Assembly (NCBI RefSeq): GCF_029227915.1 | Contig: NC_079878.1 | Location: 250,001-314,000, forward strand | Origin: Hydractinia symbiolongicarpus | Lineage: Eukaryota; Cnidaria; Hydrozoa; Anthoathecata; Hydractiniidae | DNA length: 64,000 nt | Direction of reading: 5' to 3' | Shown: piece after piece, positions 24,201-34,500 of the stretch | Numbering within the stretch: the first letter of the stretch is position 1 | Layout of the letters: each line of letters opens with the position of its first letter | The notes under the pieces: generated by a model | Told to the model about the DNA's origin: nothing | The model's input: the letters and a program-made list of their open reading frames with translations, nothing else | Database searches by the model: none | Position numbers and translations under genes: made by a program

Positions 24201-26624
24201 CAAGAAATCAATTGGGATCGAAAAACTGTACAGGTATATTGCAAGCGTAATTTTTTAATTCTAAATGCATATTCTAAATCATATACATTGCACACTCTGA
24301 TAATTTGTTTTGTAGAACTGATATTGTAAGTCTACTTATTACGTTTTTTACCTGGTAAACTCAAGTGAAGTCTGCTATAATAATCTCAAATTTGCGGTTA
24401 CAGACTTGTGTAAAACAAAGTAAATTGTGTAGTGGTAGAACTGTCAACCTGTAATCATAAGGATTCAGGTTTAATTCTCCACACCGCCCCACTTTAAAAG
24501 TAATGTTGTAAGCCTATTTGGAGCCATCTGGAAGAGAAAGAAAAGCCAAACATTGGGATTGAATTCCAAAAGAGATAAAACTTCATGACTAACACAAAAA
24601 TTTCGTTTTTTTATATTTGGCTGGCATAAACATTCGCGAATTATCAAAAATTTTAAATATTTTTAAAAGAAAATGTTTATTTAGGTGGGATAGAAGTACT
24701 ACTTTAGTATATAAATAAAACAATTTTTTTACGAACCTAAAGATATAAATTTAGCTAACAGGTAAAAAATTTTTCGCGTATTTTAACTTTTGTGAAAAAT
24801 TACGATTACCGCGAATTTTGTGTTGCTAAAGTTCGAACGAGTCAAGTAGAATCTTCTCAACTTTGGCCAACGTAAACGTTTGTGACATACGCGCAGCTTT
24901 ACAATTACAGATCAGTTTTTTTTTGTGCCGCTGCATTATGTGCATTACCTTCAGAAAGGAGATCAACTAAACGCACTCCAGTAGTGTGGTGATTTATGTT
25001 CTGTACAAATATTGGCAGGAAATTTGTTTTGTTAGGATCCCCTCCCCCCCCCCTCCCCCGGCTGCGAAAATATCCCCACATATAATATTTGTTTTTATTG
25101 GTTACATCAATCGGTTTTGTTTCCCAAAGTCCACAGTTAACACAAGCTATGGTCTTCTTTTTATTGTTTTAGAAAAAAGCTGGATCTGAATTACAGAGGT
25201 TAGAGGAAAGGTAATAGGTTTCTTTACTCTCGAATGATATTTTCAAATGTACTAAATAACCTAAAAAAAAAATGGAGACTCTCCTAAGACCTGAATAACT
25301 TAAAATTTGGAAATAAAATATTAATTCCTCCTAAAATTGTTTATGTTGGCTCCCATACTCCGTTTTTTTGTGTAAAAAAGATTGAATACATGTGTATCTT
25401 GCAACAGGATTAATAAATTATATATAAGTACTGTAAATTTCAATAAACAGCCGATCTATCCAAAAAAGGAGAGGCTTAATTGTTAGTAACTTTTCATTTC
25501 CTTCTGAATTTTGGCAAAATCTTCTATAATACGGAATGCGTTTGTTAGTTATTTGACTGCAATACCCCTGAGTTCTTAAAGATGTCCTAAAATTTTTGAA
25601 ATTTAAAGTCTGTGGCCACCCTGTTCGGTATAGGCATACGGCAAAGTGCGACCCAATATCCAGGGACGCTAGCGGGGCAAGTTTTGGATTTTAAAAAAAT
25701 ACGAAAACCATAATGCTGCAAACAGAAATATGGAATAAAGAGAACGCCAGTGAGAGACTTAGTTTTTTGCAATGATTTGGTTCTTCTAGAAAAAGATACG
25801 TTATAGATCCGAGAGTGCTAACAAATTTACATGACAATAAAAATAGCGAAGGAACAATGTTTAGCATCGCAAAACGGAAGTAGTTTAAAGCTTTTGTATT
25901 AGTTTCAGACCTGGTGAAAAGAAACTGGATTAATATAGCTGTCTAAATTTAACAGTCAATCTGAATGAATTCTTATACTTTCCCACATATTTGTCTTGCA
26001 GGGCATAGAATTCTTTTCGATTCTTTCGGCGTTTTATTCTTTTTCTTGCTAGCCTAATTAACTAAGCTTTTTCTAAGGAAATTAAATTGAGTTGAACAGC
26101 TTATTCGTCTGATTTCCGACGATAAGAAAAATTACGCTGGCTATCCCGGCTATTGTTTTGTTTGTTTAACTACTCTTGCCTATACTTTTGTGTATTTATT
26201 TATGTTACTTTCACCTGTTCGAAGTAGGGATGTCGCTGTACGAAGTCACAATCCGCATAGACATAGCTACAGATGTATATTTTGAATAGAGCACAAAGTT
26301 CTCATATTTCTCATATGCATTAAAAAATGTAACCTGTATCCCGGATCCCACTCTGTAGAGCCCTAGAATCCTGGGTCCTTCGAACCACGTTCCACTTTTC
26401 TTTTATGCTGTTTGGAATAAATTCTAGTTATTTTTCTTTTCTTGGACCTTCTGTTTTCAATGCATATCTGAAATAGCGCTTTTGTTTTTGAGATCGGTGT
26501 TATCATTTACTTCTTTTTACTTGTATTTAGTTGGATTGGTTTGGTTAGTAAAAATTACGAGATTGAACGAGCTATCGTGGAAACGGAGAGCGAAGTCGAA
26601 GCGTTAAGACAAGAAGTACAATGA
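12281..26624 (+). CDS. BCAS2: Pre-mRNA-splicing factor SPF27 (BCAS2 orthologue)
   Basis: Eight exons join in frame: 12281-12373, 20595-20687, 21502-21572, 21840-21941, 22376-22486, 24191-24233, 25173-25210 and 26531-26624, giving 214 residues against about 225 in vertebrates. Recognisable blocks are [19 protein letters not shown] (exon 1), RYRPTKNYL (exon 2), [15 protein letters not shown] (exons 3-4), [19 protein letters not shown] (exons 4-5), [10 protein letters not shown] (exon 6) and [12 protein letters not shown] (exon 8). SPF27 is a small, largely helical and coiled-coil subunit of the PRP19/CDC5L complex, which activates the spliceosome in the nucleus. All exons are compact; the large locus comes from introns, mainly intron 1 (8.2 kb) loaded with repeats. 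Intron 4 contains an antisense LINE fragment close to its acceptor. An AATAAA at about 26912 is a plausible poly(A) signal. The start is the only ATG giving the conserved N terminus. Confidence 0.95.
12655..13935. mobile_element. Fold-back-like element in BCAS2 intron 1 with internal tandem repeats
   Basis: The two ends carry related sequence in opposite orientation: ctttcaatgc...cccaactatcaatgc near 12692-12720 and its inverted counterpart (gcattgatagttggga...cattgaaaga) near 13858-13910. Inside are stretches dense in cgaa/ttcg (tacgaa, cgaactt) on both sides of a 53-bp tandem array. This is the layout of a non-autonomous fold-back element, but arm identity is imperfect and no target-site duplication was settled. 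Confidence 0.45.
13190..13545. repeat. Degenerate tandem array, unit about 53 bp, 6-7 copies
   Basis: The recurring unit is roughly ttctacgatcctgttttcat followed by gatttttaaacgatctacgg and cgatcttttcgtt. Units vary by substitutions and 1-2 base indels. The array is the core of the fold-back-like element in BCAS2 intron 1. Confidence 0.75.
15030..15225 (+). repeat. Dispersed repeat, copy 1 of an inverted pair
   Basis: This stretch contains cgtgcgatcgcacgtgcatg, aaatcgttttaggcgtgtga, and then gagttttgaaaatcaacgta with aaaatccattttgtag. The same blocks appear in the same order on the opposite strand at 20370-20545. Both copies lie in BCAS2 intron 1. Confidence 0.7.
15655..15730 (+). mobile_element. 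tRNA-like sequence, probably a SINE head
   Basis: The stretch ccctgtagcttagtggttat matches an A-box-like tRNA start, but the B box and acceptor pairing are poor. It is best read as a decayed tRNA-derived repeat, not a tRNA gene. Confidence 0.35.
15812..15930 (+). repeat. 5' fragment of the ~690-bp dispersed repeat family
   Basis: It begins with taataatacgacaagtgtgt and contains gacaggcaaagtggatgtg and cattttcctttgatgt, matching the starts of the copies at 18708 and 36537. Similarity fades after about 120 bases. Confidence 0.7.
17150..18300. repeat. Degenerate tandem repeats with a ~350-bp period
   Basis: Blocks recur in order: tttgttgattcaa at about 17616 and 17963, then tttttgtgttcttaac...ttttacatttgtgt...ggatggtat and a block ending in aaatttgatgtttt. 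A third, weaker unit begins near 17215 (ctttttcatagttcgtaata, compare ctttttcatattttcgtata at 18174). On the minus strand two short open frames have similar peptides (LRTQKF), but this follows from the DNA duplication. Confidence 0.6.
18364..18490. repeat. Short tandem repeat, unit about 15 bp (gtgttgtgactgtca-like)
   Basis: Six to eight degenerate units of the type gttgttgtgactgtcagt run through this stretch of BCAS2 intron 1. Confidence 0.65.
18612..18703 (+). repeat. 3' tail fragment of the ~690-bp dispersed repeat family
   Basis: It contains tgctgacgtcag and the family's 3' end (cctaagtggattttttcatg, ggccttatcgacta). A longer copy begins directly after it at 18708, so the two are arranged head to tail. 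Confidence 0.65.
18708..19372 (+). mobile_element. ~690-bp non-autonomous dispersed repeat, near-full copy in BCAS2 intron 1
   Basis: It starts with taatacggagagtgtgtctg and ends with aagtggatttttccaagggt followed by ttattgacta. It aligns along its length with 36537-37231. Several CRE-like palindromes (TGACGTCA or near matches) recur inside, for example near 18837, 18932, 19042 and 19208. There is no ORF. The family's class is not recognised. Confidence 0.75.
20370..20545 (-). repeat. Dispersed repeat, copy 2 of an inverted pair
   Basis: The reverse complement matches 15030-15225: aaatggattctatag, gattttcaaaactcaatatt, gattaatcacacgcctaaac and tgcacgtacgatcacacg in inverse order. Identity looks around three quarters by eye. 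Confidence 0.7.
22079..22353 (-). mobile_element. LINE 3'-end fragment inside BCAS2 intron 4
   Basis: The minus strand reads [14 protein letters not shown]...RGRPRKTW-type sequence (here GGRPRKTW) and the family's 3' terminus with a catcatcattctc tail, as in the copies at 7338 and 9655. It is antisense to BCAS2 and ends about 22 bases before the exon-5 acceptor. Confidence 0.85.
23801..23975 (+). mobile_element. SINE-like repeat with a tRNA-like head (BCAS2 intron 5)
   Basis: The head tatagtggtaatgcatttaa and a cgggttcttactccgg B-box-like block are followed by tgtgtggtaggcaagcaaat and an acatagttacagttagaggg tail, matching the order seen at 11636-11905. Confidence 0.5.
24425..24500 (+). mobile_element. 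SINE head fragment (tRNA-like)
   Basis: The stretch gtgtagtggtagaactgtca, then cctgtaatcataaggattca and ggtttaattctcc, resembles tRNA A and B boxes and the heads at 11636 and 23801. It lies in BCAS2 intron 6. Confidence 0.45.
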
Positions 26625-28629
26625 GGTAGTTTATGGATTTCCAGTAGAACTTGATCACATTACTCTGCTGCCCTTAATAATGGAAAGTCAATCTGGTAAA
26701 ACAGGCTGGCTCGGTTTGCCGAGATCTTCGTTAACAAATTCTCATAAAACAAAACTTGTTATAACACAAATTGAGTTGGCCCGGTTACCTAGATCCCGAT
26801 AAAACAAGTCATAGCTTTAATTAAGCTTTTGCATTTTTCGACCAAATTGTTTCATTTGTAGGGAATTGTTGCTTTCTGTTCATAAATATAGGGCGAAAAT
26901 ATCAATGTGTTAATAAAGAACTAGAATTTAGTCAAGATGTAAACAATTGTCACGAGACTATTTGTCAGTCCGGGTTGGGAAACTTCTTACGATAACAATC
27001 TTATGTTTACCCCTTATTTTCGAGAGAGGTTAGTTTTTAGTAGAATGCGAAAACCACAAGTGTTGAAAATTGCTTAGTCAGCTTAAAATAGGTTGTTGTG
27101 TATTATTTTAATATTATAATTGTTTTATTATTATTTCCTTTGTTACTTTTTATAAAATGTAGATATATAGCTATATTTATTTTTGTAGTTTTCGATGAAT
27201 TATTTGACCTCAAGTCCAAAGCAAATGTGGACGTGAAGTGATAATAACCTCCGTGGAGAAGAAACATGAAATTCAAAGTAATGGAAACTTAGCTGAGATC
27301 TCGCCAAGTAATATAAAAGCAAGAGGAGGAGAGACATTTTCATAATAAACAGAAGTAACTTGTAGACTGTTTTTTTGGAAGTTGTACAAGTATTTGTATA
27401 GAGTGATTGGTGTTATTACTCACTGTTTAATAAGGACAGACCCACTTCAACTCCGCCCTGTTTGACGTCAACCTACTCTCATAGCAACCCAGTGATATCG
27501 TGCTATAGCAAAAAAGCGATGAAGCTAATTGTTTAGTTATAACATCGTTTAAAAAACGCGTTATGTTATTAACAACTGTCAGCCACTTGATCCATCTGAA
27601 AAATTAAAAAAAAGTGAAACTTTCTTTTAATACAAAAAATTATTTTTCGCACTAAACATTGCTTAGCTACTTAGGGAAAAACAACATTTGGTCTTTTTTT
27701 TTACCCGGGTAAGATCATAGAGTATTATCTATTATTTATTTGCCTATCCAGATTGTTTAAAATTTTCGGGGCGATTGTTGAAAATTGAAATTGTATCTAA
27801 AGGGTGTAACAAAGGGGCAGGATTTCTACGAGATACTACGACGAATAAAAGTGATTTAATATGGCTTGTCAATATTTATCTATGACAGCTTCAGCTTATT
27901 TAAATGATAAGCCTATTGAAGCTGTGTTCAGGTGCGGAGAGGTCATTTCTGCTCGGGGGCTATGTCACTTTTGAATTGCTGTGTATTTTATAGATTAGAT
28001 ACACTGATTTTACATACCAATTCAATTCGTTATTTTTAATGGAGATATTAAGTTGTAATTGAACTTCGTAAACTTTTTACTAAATATTTTGCAGACCAGA
28101 ACTATAAGTTTTTATTCCCTACATCTTTGTAATACTTTTATGAACTTTCACGGGCGCGTAGAAGCAAAGAATTCAACTCGCCGACTTTCCCTCCTTTTTT
28201 GGAATGCTGACTGATGCTTGTAAAGTCATCAAATATTTCTTAGCCGCAGACATGTTTGTTCTGGGAAACTCCAAAACCATGCCTCACGCGGTAAACAACT
28301 TCCTCTCACCAGTCTCACGCGGTAAACGACTTCCTCTCCCCAGGATTACGAGCCAAAAATATATAAAGATAACAGAGTTAAGCATGCTATAAAACTTGAT
28401 AGCGAGATGCCTATGAACGTTTATTGTGATAAATCACTAAAACTAATTTCCTCATTATTCATCACTTTCTTTTGAAATTTGGTACTAACAGATTTTGGCC
28501 CAAGGCCCCTAAAATTGGTTGTCTATTATGTCTATTATGAAAATGCAAGTCTCAAAGTGCGTGAATTTAATAAAGAAAAGGATATAACCTATGTAGTTCC
28601 TTGTGTCAACAAACTTATAAATAGTGTTT

Positions 28630-28935
28630 TATTTTGGTAAGACCAAGACAGGATAACCTCTTCAGGTTCCTATTGGTACTGCCATCAACAAGGGTCCTGC
28701 GAAGGGAGTCCTAGTGCATTTCAAGATCCTATCTAAGCTACAAAAATCGTGCAGGCACAGCAATCACTAACTAGACAACCGCCCAAGATATCAATCCTAT
28801 TCTCATGCTGAACGCTATAAGCAGAAAGGATGGTTTCGTATTTTATGGTCTCTGGCATGACTCGGTCGGGGTTTGAGCCCAAGACCCCCGCACTGGAAGC
28901 GAACGCTCTACCACAAGGCTATCAGTCGGTTTATA
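28630..28935 (-). mobile_element. tRNA-derived SINE, minus strand
   Basis: Read on the minus strand, the head is gatagccttgtggtagagcg (A box) followed about 30 bases later by gggctcaaaccccga (B box), the internal Pol III promoter layout of a tRNA-derived SINE. A body of about 220 bases follows toward 28630. The anticodon stem and acceptor pairing do not form a clean tRNA, so it is not called as a tRNA gene. Confidence 0.6.
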
Positions 28936-29007
28936 TATGAACATAAACTTTGTCTGTCTACTTTTCTGCGTTTACCACTTTGTTACCACGTTCCTATGAT
29001 ACTAAAG

Positions 29008-29096
29008 TGACACAGTTCCAACCTCGAACCCAAGGCTTGCAGCGTTTTTTTATATAAAAAACGCTACGGCCCCTGGGATTGAGGTTGACACAGTTC
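29008..29096. mobile_element. Small hairpin insertion flanked by an 11-base direct repeat
   Basis: Imperfect ~31-base arms (29020-29050 and 29056-29086) pair through aacctcgaacccaaggcttg...agcgtttttt and its near reverse complement around a tatat loop. The direct repeat tgacacagttc lies immediately outside (29008-29018 and 29086-29096), which looks like a target-site duplication. Confidence 0.65.
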
Positions 29097-31171
29097 TTAT
29101 CACGGAATTGCCTTCTTTTATTTTTATGTGGTTTTCTGATCTACAAAGAAAGTGGTGAAAATTTCTAAAATTTAGCAGATAGAGAAAAGCTTTCATTTAC
29201 GTGTAAACAAAAACATAGAGACAGAATTTATTTTCAGAATTTGTTCTTAAGTAGTCGAAGAGCATTTAATAATTAAATCATCAAGTAAGATGCTTGATAA
29301 ATATGCTGAACCTCCATACTGTACTTAATCCCCTTTCCAAACCCTGTCATCTTTATCATTGAAACAAAGAGTCGTATAGCCATATGAAAAAGAAAAGAGG
29401 CGTTGGGACCATGAATAAAATTAGCTGCTGTTATTCCTGCCAGATTCTAAATACTAATTGTACTGTTCACCTATCTAATAATCAGGCATATTATTTCTAC
29501 ATTCAAATAACAACCGGACTTAGTATAAGGAGTACTGAGGAGATTGGAGAAATTTATAGCCAAGTATCACGTTCCGGATAGTTAAATGAGCATTTTCAAT
29601 GGTGCCCTTCTCTCTTCTTCACTTCCTAATTTTTTGCATGGCAATGCCTTATTTGGTATTCTCGTTTCTTTATTTAGTTAAAGTTTTATTTATTTCGATT
29701 GCACATTCCCACCTTAGAAAGCCTACATTTCTAAACTGTTTAATTCAATACCCACTCTATCTTCAAAAGTTCTCCTGACATCATAATCAACTCACATAAA
29801 TAGATTGGGTTCGATGGTTTGTTTATTACGTGTAATCTAGTTCCCAAATCCTCGTGTGAAATGTCAAAACAAAGCCGACAATAAAACAATAATTTGCATC
29901 TTTTGTTTTCTTTCAAACTGAGACAGTTGAGGTTGAATGTATCGCCGCACTTCCTTTACGCTATTTGATGTCACTTACGATATTTGACAAGCAAAAGTGT
30001 GACGTATTTCATGACAGAAATACAATTGTTTTCTCCCTACTATAAGCTTCTGATGCGGTGTGTACTTGAACGCGCCTAACAACGATTTCGTGTTTCGGAT
30101 TTTATTTACAAGGCTTAAAGTCTTTTTTGAGGTGTTAAGAATTTTTTTTAAAAAAAAACATCATCATTAAATAAAGACACTAAGACATAAAAAAAAAACG
30201 CTATACAATATACCGATAAAAAAGTTTTCAGTATTTTCAAATTAAAAGGGAATGTTTTACCCCAGTTTTTTAATTTGTTTTCTTCAGATCTCTAAAACAA
30301 TTTTGACAGCCTTTACCAGACAGTAAAAAGGATTTTTAGGATACGGTATGCTGTGATGTTTAAACAATTTTTTGACAAGGGCTCTCGGCAGCGTCATTTC
30401 TTACTTGTTATTTTGTGATGTTTGCTCTCACTGCTTTCTTTGTTAAAAAATAACATTGACAAAGATGTAGAAAGATAACATTACTTTACTGTCAAATATA
30501 TTTAGCTCTGATAAATAAAACACCCAAGAAACATCACAGTTTAGATTGTCAACAAGCGAGCTGTGTTTCCTAGGATATCAATGAAATATATTGTTCACGA
30601 CGTGACACCAAGTGATATCAAAAAATTTCTGCAAATTTCGCGCCGAAAAAAATTAGCGTTCGCCCACCGAACTCTTTTTGTTAGCTAAAACAGCATTAGT
30701 AAATGGTTAAAAAAACTCCACAAAATTAACAAGGATATGTTAAATGATTTGAACTTCCCTATGCTTTTTATAACATATTTTTTTAAAGGGTTACACAATA
30801 TATGAAGTGTTAAAAATAAACAGTCACAACGGAGGAGAGATATCGGAACTCAAACGCTTGTGTCCGGTATTCTATGACATTGAATTTATCTTCGGACCTG
30901 AATTATTATTACGAGACGCTTCTTCACTGTCTGGAGTGCGTTTTAAAATATATTGTGCAAACAGTTTTTGTATATACTACGATCTCAGTTAAAACAAGAT
31001 TTCGTTGAAACGGCCGAGATAACAGTGGTATTCTGGTAAAATTGAAACAAGTTTTGATTTAAAAGTCATTTAACATTATTTGTTTCATTGTAACTTCTTT
31101 TTCTCTATTATTACATGTGGTATTCAAATTCGGGAACAGCATGAAGTAGAGATAGTAGTAAAAGAAGAAAA

Positions 31172-31541
31172 ATGGAAAAGTGGAGAATTTTTTGTTCCAT
31201 TTTTTTGGTTGTACAAGTGTTAATTTGTACGCGAGCAGAAATTATTGAAAAGAAGAACTTTCTTATATGTCCTGAGGAGAAGGATGTTAGACATATTGCT
31301 GATGTTACAATCAGTGGAAGTATACGCGAAATAAATCGTAATTTCACGTATGCAGATATCAATGTTGATGAAGTATTAAGTGGAAATGAATACTTTCAAG
31401 ACCAGAAAAATATTTCTATTAGTATAACTGCTGAGTATCAAGAGAAATGTGATATTCTACAGACCGGACAAAGATTGGTATTCTATCTAAATAGAGGATA
31501 CAAACTTTTAGGCACATTAAACAATTTGTTGACATTCAAAG
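31172..31541 (+). CDS. Exon 1: signal peptide and NtA/NTR-like domain
   Basis: The start is the ATG before a clear signal peptide (FCSIFLVVQVLICTRA, cleavage near residue 22). The rest, from CPEEKDVRHIADVTISGSI through EKCDILQTGQRLVFYLN, resembles the OB-fold NtA domain of agrin and the related NTR/TIMP fold: an early Cys, a V.G.I strand, a V..VL.G strand, and a C...L..G...VFYL segment. It carries two N-glycosylation sequons (NFT, NIS). The donor after TTCAAAG leaves phase 1, and splicing directly to 33762 makes GAT (Asp). The family call is moderate. Confidence 0.75.
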
Positions 31542-34500
31542 GTATATTTGTCATTTTTTTTTAAAAAAAAATTACCTGTGAAAACTAGAAATATTTAGTT
31601 TTTCTCCTTCCTACTTTGTGTTTGAAAAAAGTTAACACCTTATTTTCAATACCATAATTTTTATAATAACATCCTTCTTTTATTTTATTTCTTTTTAAAT
31701 TCTTTATAAAGGATATTAAAAAAGACGATGTTGTTTCGTCTTTTCTCCTAGTTGAAAAATAGTCGACGGAAATGCATAAACAAAGCCTAGGAAAAACCAG
31801 AGTCACAAATGCTACCGCGCGCCACCTTTTTTTTAAATAGAGACATATATTTTACATTAACCCTGGAACTGTTTTTTAAACTATGCATGAAATCTTCCGA
31901 AAATTTATGGAGTATGTTCCCTGTTTTATAGCTTTAAAATTCTTTTCAGTAATAGACCTTACAATCTATCAATATATTTTTTAATTATCTTAATATTTTG
32001 CAAGTTAGCGGTTTAAATTACCAATAATCAAATCAAGTTAAGAAACATCGTGTTCCTTGTAAAAAAACGTGTAGCACTTTTTTCTTCGACAGGAAATAGG
32101 CTTTAGAGAGAAGGAAAAAGATCATACGCGTTTGAGTTTTGAGGTTAGACGTACTTCAGATCAGTCGAGTAGTATCTTTGCTGCATCATAGTAACCAAAG
32201 GACCACAATGTAAAAATAGTAGTGTATCATCACAGAAAAGACAACAAACATATTAAAAACACAAACATGTTTAGAAATTCTTTTCCAGGCCATTTTATCC
32301 AACGCGGCAAACCATCAAATAAGATACTGATGATAGAAATGGGAACGAGGTTGACGAAACTTTACTTTCGTTTATAAGTTGCTTTGTCTGCCGGCTTATA
32401 TCTTAAGTTTGTTTTTCGGCAACGGTTAATTAAACCGAGAAATAAAAGTAAACATATCCATGTGGTTCACCGCGCGAAACATTCGAATACCAGTGTTGCA
32501 GGTTGTTGCAGACTTCTTGATGTGCAATCAGATTGTTTTCTGAGAATGCTAATCGGCGATTCACAACGAAACTTAGTGGAGTAAGAAATTTTCTTGTTGT
32601 TGGTAATGAGATTTAAATTTGAGTCAGTCAAGGAAAACTGCTAGATATATATTATAATTTTCTGTAAAGAACACACTATATATAAGTTTTATGCATATCA
32701 AAATGTGCAATAAGAGAAATGTCAAATATGAGAGAGAGATCCCGATTTATAAGGTTTTCCATAATTGATTAATTTGACAGTATATTTTTAACTTGTTAAA
32801 AGGACACTCTAATTTAATAATTGATAAATATTTCAAATCCTGATTCAACATTGGGATTTAACATACTTGATACATACAAGGGATGCGATGCCAGTAAATT
32901 AAAGTTATTTAAGATTTTAGTGCTTTTTTGCCTTTGCTGAACATGTTCTTTTAGAGAGAAGCAAGACAATGTAAATTGCCACCAAGGAAAATTTTTTTTT
33001 CAGTTGATCAGAGAAAAAATATCTACGGTTTGGTCTAGATAATTAAGTGGACTTAAATTAAGCTTGAAAATACTGAAATAGTGAAGAATATAAAAATCTA
33101 AAGTCATCTTAATAGCAATATATATGTAAGAACTTTGTGGAATCTTACATTTAGCTAATATTGGTAAAACATTTTCTCCAAAAAAGAACTGTCTAACAAA
33201 CATTAATTGCAGTGCTTTTTGCATCTTTATATCTGTATAAATCTCTCAATTTTATTATTATCCCATTTACCCTATGTATGTGTGCCAGAACTATTTTTTA
33301 GCAGACAGACAGATAGAATTCCCCTTATTATTAGTAAAGAAATATACATCACTTATTCTTATCTTTTCTTAATTTATATCTAACTGAAAATTGCAATCCA
33401 ATAGATTCAGTAATAATAATTAGTAATAATAAAGGTATTGTTGTTTAAGAAATGAGGCATATGAAATCTTTGCGAAAGTTATAGAGACAAACAGACAGAC
33501 ACAGATAGCATATATATATTAGATCAGAATTTTTTATATATATAAAATGACTGTGTAATTCAGTCCTGCAGGCTTTTGTCTTATTTCAATCTTACTATAC
33601 TCAATCTTTTCAGGTTTACACTATTTTACACCAAAATTGTATTCAAGCTTTCAATTTTTTTTTTAAAAAAAATCATGTAATTGGTATTTAACGGGATTAG
33701 AACTATGTATGTAAAGAGACTTTGTTAATGCAAATTTATGTATTTTTTTACTTATATTTAGATGGCAACAATGGCTTTGGAGTTTCAGCTCGTAAAAGAC
33801 GAGCTGCAGAAGCCACATGTTCCAAGAAATGTTCCTATGGTGGTCACTGCGACATTCATCCATACACAGGTCTTGCATTCTGTTCATGTCATAAGATATT
33901 TTGCACAAAAGAATACGATCCAGTTTGTGGTGATGATGATTACACATATCCAAATGAATGTGTTATGAGGCATAATTCTTGCATCAAACAAAGAAAAATT
34001 ACAATTTCTTATCGCGGAGTTTGTAGTAAGTACTTTAACAACTTTTTTGGTTCTAAAATGTTTGTCTATGTAAAACTTTGCCCTTAAAATCTAGAACACA
34101 TTGTTAAAATTTCTCATTCACAATTTTACTAAAAATTAACAAAAAAAAATCAATTCTGGTAATTAACTTCTACTACTTTAGAAAAGAATCTGTTTTCTAA
34201 TGCCACTGCTAAAGCTTTATCATTATCTTCACAATAATAACAAACTAATTTTGTAATCAATATCTCTAATACGTGTTGTAGTTTTCTAAGTAACTGAAAA
34301 TTCAAAATGAGGCTTAGATATGTTTATGTGAAAAACACAATCAAGCTTAGAATATTCTTACAATATGTTTATTGGAAAAAAAACTTGAAAGTTGAAATGA
34401 TCCCTTTTCTTTTAGTAAAAGAACAGAGACAAAATTAAATGTATAATTGCAGAAAGCAAGTTCAGACATTAAAGTGGTGTGCATTAAGTCTTATTGCGTA

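Larger units (their letters stand above)
26625..31171. other. Intergenic region between BCAS2 and the giant vWA gene
   Basis: No convincing coding exon was found in these 4.5 kb. Contents: the probable BCAS2 3' end (AATAAA near 26912), a CRE palindrome TGACGTCA at 27463-27470 next to a catagcaaccc motif, a two-unit ~31-bp direct repeat at 28283-28343 (ctcacgcggtaaac...ccag), a minus-strand SINE (28630-28935) and a small hairpin insertion (29008-29096). Short open frames at 28204, 29384 and 30807 show no domain. Confidence 0.55.

Noticed and set aside
28850-28935. Functional tRNA gene on the minus strand
   Set aside because: A and B boxes are present but acceptor and anticodon stems do not pair cleanly and a SINE-type body follows; called as a SINE.
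30807-30992. 61-codon ORF just upstream of the giant gene
   Set aside because: No domain, no signal peptide, and no splice signals linking it to exon 1.
33663-33953. 96-codon minus-strand ORF opposite FS1
   Set aside because: It is antisense to the clear Kazal exon and has no domain; a shadow frame.
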